Shown here: piece by piece, positions 61,024 to 64,000 of the stretch | How positions within the stretch are numbered: the stretch's first letter is position 1 | Layout: every line of letters begins with the position of its first letter | NCBI RefSeq assembly: GCF_030384665.1 | Contig: NC_083676.1 | Location: 1,860,001-1,924,000, forward strand | Length of the DNA stretch: 64,000 nt | Direction of reading: 5' to 3' | DNA from: Lodderomyces elongisporus | Lineage: Eukaryota; Ascomycota; Pichiomycetes; Serinales; Debaryomycetaceae | Position numbers and translations under genes: made by a program | Notes under the pieces: generated by a model | Told to the model about the DNA's origin: nothing | The model's input: only the letters and a program-made list of their open reading frames with translations | Database searches by the model: none

Positions 61024-61218
61024 ATATTTCAACAACACACGTTTGATCTTGTCAACTATTTGAAGATGTGCTTGCTTCTTCACGGGATCAGTTTCAACCT
61101 GACTTGCAGCTAATTCATCTTTCAACTTTTGCACAAGTGCTTTTACTCTTTGCGGATTGAGTTCTGCCTCTGGCGTCGGAGTTGCAACAGTGGGCGTTCC
61201 TATATTTTCTGAGCTCAT
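59044..61218 (-). CDS. TAF12: TFIID/SAGA subunit TAF12
   Basis: The start is ATG 61218 ([14 protein letters not shown]); eleven codons upstream begin with TTG and are excluded. The 724-residue protein ends in the TAF12 histone fold (about 620-715: [20 protein letters not shown], then [20 protein letters not shown] and [14 protein letters not shown]), which pairs with TAF4 in TFIID and Ada1 in SAGA. The N-terminal region holds 44 consecutive Gln (residues 66-109), a Met-Pro-x-Pro-Gln-Gln repeat block and an Ala-Pro-Val-Ser repeat block. A coiled-coil-like helix lies between these blocks near 310-370. Gln-rich segments in such subunits commonly mediate weak interactions. Confidence 0.93.
59727..59920 (-). 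repeat. Ala-Pro/Ser repeat in TAF12
   Basis: A tandem array of GGTGCTGATACT/GGTGCT on the plus strand codes alternating Ala-Pro and Ala-Pro-Val-Ser units in TAF12. Confidence 0.85.
60420..60710 (-). repeat. Met-Pro-x-Pro-Gln-Gln repeat in TAF12
   Basis: About fifteen units of 18-21 bases (GGCATTGGTGATTGTTGTGAT-type on the plus strand) code MPSQQ or MPIPPQQ heptapeptide-like units. Confidence 0.85.
60892..61023 (-). repeat. Polyglutamine tract of 44 codons in TAF12
   Basis: All codons on the minus strand are CAA or CAG, mostly alternating. The antisense of this run gives a spurious poly-Leu frame. Confidence 0.95.
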
Positions 61219-61547
61219 GATTAGGAGAAGACACCTTTTATCGAGTTGCAAGAAATCTATAGTAGACTAAGATGCTTTAACTTAGTTTCTTAGATTCTGC
61301 AATATCAAAAATAAAGAATAAAAAATAAAAAATTAAAGAACAAAATCAAGCCAACCAAAATAAAATAAAACAAAATAGAACAGAATAAAACAAAACCAAG
61401 CGAAAAATAGATTCAAAGAGGTTTTGGGGTTTTTTCCTATTCACATACTTGATAAAATAATAGTCGTGTGTTGTGCTCAATTATATTTAGTTTTCTCCAT
61501 CTATTTATTTTTTGTTTGTTTTGATTTAATTTCTATATCTATATAGT
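61219..61547. other. Intergenic region, TAF12 promoter and helicase 3' flank
   Basis: A-rich sequence with an AAAATA/AAACAA-type repeat at about 61310-61400. No gene is seen. Confidence 0.6.
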
Positions 61548-64000
61548 CTATAAATTCACCACTCTGGTTATCACTTCGAAAATGGCCTCATGAGTTGTGC
61601 TGTTCAATGTCGATAGTTTCTCATCTATGTATTTATCAAGTAACTTCCTCACTTGTTTGATTAATACTCCATTTTTGCACCAAGTTCTGATTGGCAACCA
61701 TCCATTAAGAAGCAAACCTTTTGCTTCATACTCGAACTTACCTCCAAAAAGCAAAGTTGAAATGGTGGTCGAAGGCGTAATACCTCTAATGTATAGCTTA
61801 GATGTCAAATGAGATGATTTGTATGTCAAGAATGGGGTCTTGATTACCACCAGGTCGGCTTTAGGCACTTGTGGAGCCAATCTAGATATATCTGTGGGGT
61901 CATCTTCAGAGCTAGCATCATTTGGTTCATAATCTTTTGTACTAAACATAACAGAAGATGGATGGATAAATACTCTTGTTAACGGCAAAGACTCGGGGTC
62001 TTGTGAATCGTTTTTGACCCAAAGCTTTATCTGCTTAGCTTCTGGATCAACAGCAACAGAACCCAGCGAGGTCTTTAAATACTTTTGGTTCGGATATTGG
62101 ACTCGTATGATGTTTGGGTACAAAGATCCCGTGACTATGGCCATAACCAATGCATAGTTGATTTTCGCTTCACTTTTACCGATGCTTCCATATGCTGTGA
62201 ATCCCATCTCCAGAATGAGCTGCAAAAACTGTGCTTTGGTTGACTTTATGTCTTTTAAAGCTGTATAAGACAAACAGTTTTCACGAATAAACAGCTTAAT
62301 AGGGTTTTTGCTATATTCAAGGTAAACTTTAGCCTCTGCGATAAGATCACCATATCCACCAGAATACCTGTTCAAAATCTGTTTAACCTTTTCCCTATTC
62401 TCTAAATTGTTGATAAAAATGCTTCCTACTGAATTGATTGCCGCCAACGTAACACACATATCAAGACAATCGAATATGCAGCCCAATATCAAGAGCTTAC
62501 CTGTATGTGGGTCCGTTGGTAAGTATGAAAGATATCGGCCCAAATTTGTAAGATTTCCACTGTCTAAAGCACCAACATCTTCCAATAAACGTTGAGCCGA
62601 AGATAATGCTTGCTTATCAGGAGCATCAAGACCACTTGCTATAAACTTTTCAACGTTCGAAATACCCATGGACTTAACAATCAAATATAAATTTTCTAAC
62701 CTTACTCTCTTGATCTCTGGAATGGGCTGTACAAGCATACTCAGTTCTGTCTCCTTTGTATACAAATGGTAGCATAACCCACTAGTAACACGCCCAGCTC
62801 TACCTCGTCTCTGTTTAATTTCTGCTTGAGAGCACCATTCTTCAATAAGCTTTGTTGCGTTTAAAGCAGGGTCAAAAAACATATTTTTAGAACGACCTGT
62901 ATCAATCACAACAACACAATCGGGAATAGTGATCGATGTTTCTGCAATATTGGTAGCAAATACAACTTTCCTGGTTCCCCTTAACGGTTTAACAAAGACC
63001 CGTTTTTGCTCTTGTGGTGATAATGAGGAGTGAAGCGGTAATGCCAATATTCCAGAAAAATTCAAACTTGTTTCCTTTACAGCGCGGTTGATCTCACCAA
63101 CACCTGGTAAAAAAACAAGCAACGAACCATCATTATCTTGAGCAGCAAGCTTTTTGTGAACATGCTTGATAAGTTGCGCTAGTAAATCATAATTGATGTT
63201 TCCCATTTTGAAAAATGCTGCATCTGCACGAGGTGTGATAAGATCTCCATTGACTTCCATCTTGTAATCCAACTCGTCAATAACATCATTTAAATACAAG
63301 TCTTGAATCGGGTAGGTCCTTCCTTCAACATGGGTATGCTCAATAGTTGATTTAAAAAACTGGTCGAATTTATCCTTTTTGATTGTTGCAGACATCAAGA
63401 TTATTTTTAAATTCTTGAATCGCTTGACCAAATCTCTAAGAATAATCAATAAAAAGTCGCTATCGACGGATCTTTCGTGTACCTCATCAATGAAGATGTA
63501 TCTGAGATGTTCAAAGATCAGTCCACTTTCAGTCTCATTATGTTGCTGATTTGATATATTCTGTAGCATTCGAAGTAAAATACCTGTTGTAACAAAGCTT
63601 ATCCTAGTGTTTCCAGAAACTTTGCTTTCTCCTCTGATGATATATCCAGTCTCGCGACCAACTTCATCTTTTCTTTCCTCTGCAACTCTATTTGCCAAAC
63701 CCATTGCAGAAATACGACGTGGTTGTGTGCAAATAATGGTAGATGAAAAATCCCCTCTTTCATTCAAGTCATCAAGAATATATTGCACAACCTGTGTAGA
63801 CTTACCCGATCCTGTTTCACCCGTAACTAATGTGATCTGGTTAGAGTTAATTGCTTGCACCAATGCGTCTCGTTTCTTCCATGCTGGCAACAGTTCCCGC
63901 CCTCGATCTTGTTTCAACTCTTTTAATCTGCTTTCATACAGTTTCTTCACTGCTTGTGGATCGAGTTTTTGTGCCTTATTCCTTTTTTGTGATGAACGGT
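61548..64000 (-). CDS. DEAH/RHA-type RNA helicase, 3' part (YLR419W/DHX29-DHX57-like)
   Basis: The frame is open to the window edge, so the N-terminus is missing; at least 816 residues are seen. Helicase motifs in order: GETGSGKST, TQPRRISA, DEVHERS (a DEVH variant of DEAH), SAT, ATNIAETSITIPD and QRRGRAGR. The helicase-associated winged-helix/ratchet region and the OB-fold C-terminal domain follow. The combination of DEVHERSVDSDFLL with this C-terminus resembles S. cerevisiae YLR419W and metazoan DHX29/DHX57, whose longer N-termini carry UBA and RWD domains. DHX29 acts in translation initiation; the yeast protein is poorly characterised. It is not a spliceosomal DEAH protein (Prp2/16/22/43) by its motif II. 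Confidence 0.85.
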   Translation of the reverse strand, partial: RSSQKRNKAQKLDPQAVKKLYESRLKELKQDRGRELLPAWKKRDALVQAINSNQITLVTGETGSGKSTQVVQYILDDLNERGDFSSTIICTQPRRISAMGLANRVAEERKDEVGRETGYIIRGESKVSGNTRISFVTTGILLRMLQNISNQQHNETESGLIFEHLRYIFIDEVHERSVDSDFLLIILRDLVKRFKNLKIILMSATIKKDKFDQFFKSTIEHTHVEGRTYPIQDLYLNDVIDELDYKMEVNGDLITPRADAAFFKMGNINYDLLAQLIKHVHKKLAAQDNDGSLLVFLPGVGEINRAVKETSLNFSGILALPLHSSLSPQEQKRVFVKPLRGTRKVVFATNIAETSITIPDCVVVIDTGRSKNMFFDPALNATKLIEEWCSQAEIKQRRGRAGRVTSGLCYHLYTKETELSMLVQPIPEIKRVRLENLYLIVKSMGISNVEKFIASGLDAPDKQALSSAQRLLEDVGALDSGNLTNLGRYLSYLPTDPHTGKLLILGCIFDCLDMCVTLAAINSVGSIFINNLENREKVKQILNRYSGGYGDLIAEAKVYLEYSKNPIKLFIRENCLSYTALKDIKSTKAQFLQLILEMGFTAYGSIGKSEAKINYALVMAIVTGSLYPNIIRVQYPNQKYLKTSLGSVAVDPEAKQIKLWVKNDSQDPESLPLTRVFIHPSSVMFSTKDYEPNDASSEDDPTDISRLAPQVPKADLVVIKTPFLTYKSSHLTSKLYIRGITPSTTISTLLFGGKFEYEAKGLLLNGWLPIRTWCKNGVLIKQVRKLLDKYIDEKLSTLNSTTHEAIFEVITRVVNL

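Noticed and set aside
60895..61113. Poly-Leu frame on the plus strand
   Set aside because: Antisense shadow of the TAF12 polyglutamine tract.

Overview
The window reads as nuclear DNA of a budding yeast, most likely of the CTG-Ser clade (Candida/Lodderomyces group). The reasons are AT-rich intergenic DNA with many microsatellites, almost intron-free genes, one spliced gene with a GTATGT donor and TACTAAC branch point, long Gln/Asn/Ser tracts, yeast-only gene families and several gene adjacencies shared with Saccharomyces cerevisiae. Lodderomyces elongisporus is my best guess from recall; I ran no search. Protein descriptions use the standard code, so CTG would be Ser rather than Leu if the clade call is right.

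Layout. 1-5850 is gene-free. It starts inside an LTR retroelement (1-2472) that carries a half-tRNA(iMet) primer-binding site, as in Ty5/copia, but no open frame. 5851-11232 holds mitochondrial GTPase GEP3 and an unknown Ser-rich protein. 11651-11813 holds tRNA-Phe(GAA) and tRNA-Arg(TCT) in tandem. 12803-20118 holds a JEN-family carboxylate permease, LYS9 and DML1. 20411-22432 is a second, broken Ty1/copia element with its 5' end present twice in inverted orientation. 23146-24201 is an unknown coiled-coil protein. 25345-29892 is a PAS kinase. 30282-34826 is SLD3 and TAF6, convergent. 35324-37195 is RMD9. 38294-42607 is PRP5 and a dienoyl-CoA isomerase. 43040-45010 is an unknown probable mitochondrial protein. 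45623-48906 is SSS1, RRP1 and SLU7 in tandem. 49159-50313 is an SRO9-like La-motif protein. 52859-54625 is a bHLH factor. 54830-58831 is DCN1 and APC2, divergent. 59044-61218 is TAF12, and 61548-64000 is the 3' part of a DEAH/RHA helicase.

The genes do not form one pathway. They are a typical yeast mixture: splicing (PRP5, SLU7), transcription (TAF6, TAF12, bHLH), cell cycle and ubiquitin-like modification (SLD3, APC2, DCN1), mitochondria (GEP3, RMD9, DML1, the 43040 gene), metabolism and signalling (LYS9, JEN, dienoyl-CoA isomerase, PAS kinase), and translation or secretion (SRO9, SSS1, RRP1). SLD3/TAF6, SSS1-RRP1-SLU7 and APC2/DCN1 are also neighbours in S. cerevisiae, which supports the gene calls.

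The most notable observations are: APC2 appears to have lost its C-terminal winged-helix domain, leaving a readable remnant with two in-frame TGA codons; SLU7 contains no cysteine and so no zinc knuckle; DCN1 has an intron directly after its ATG; the half-tRNA-primed element without coding capacity lies in a gene desert that could be centromere-associated; and the second retroelement is an inverted, self-joined structure.
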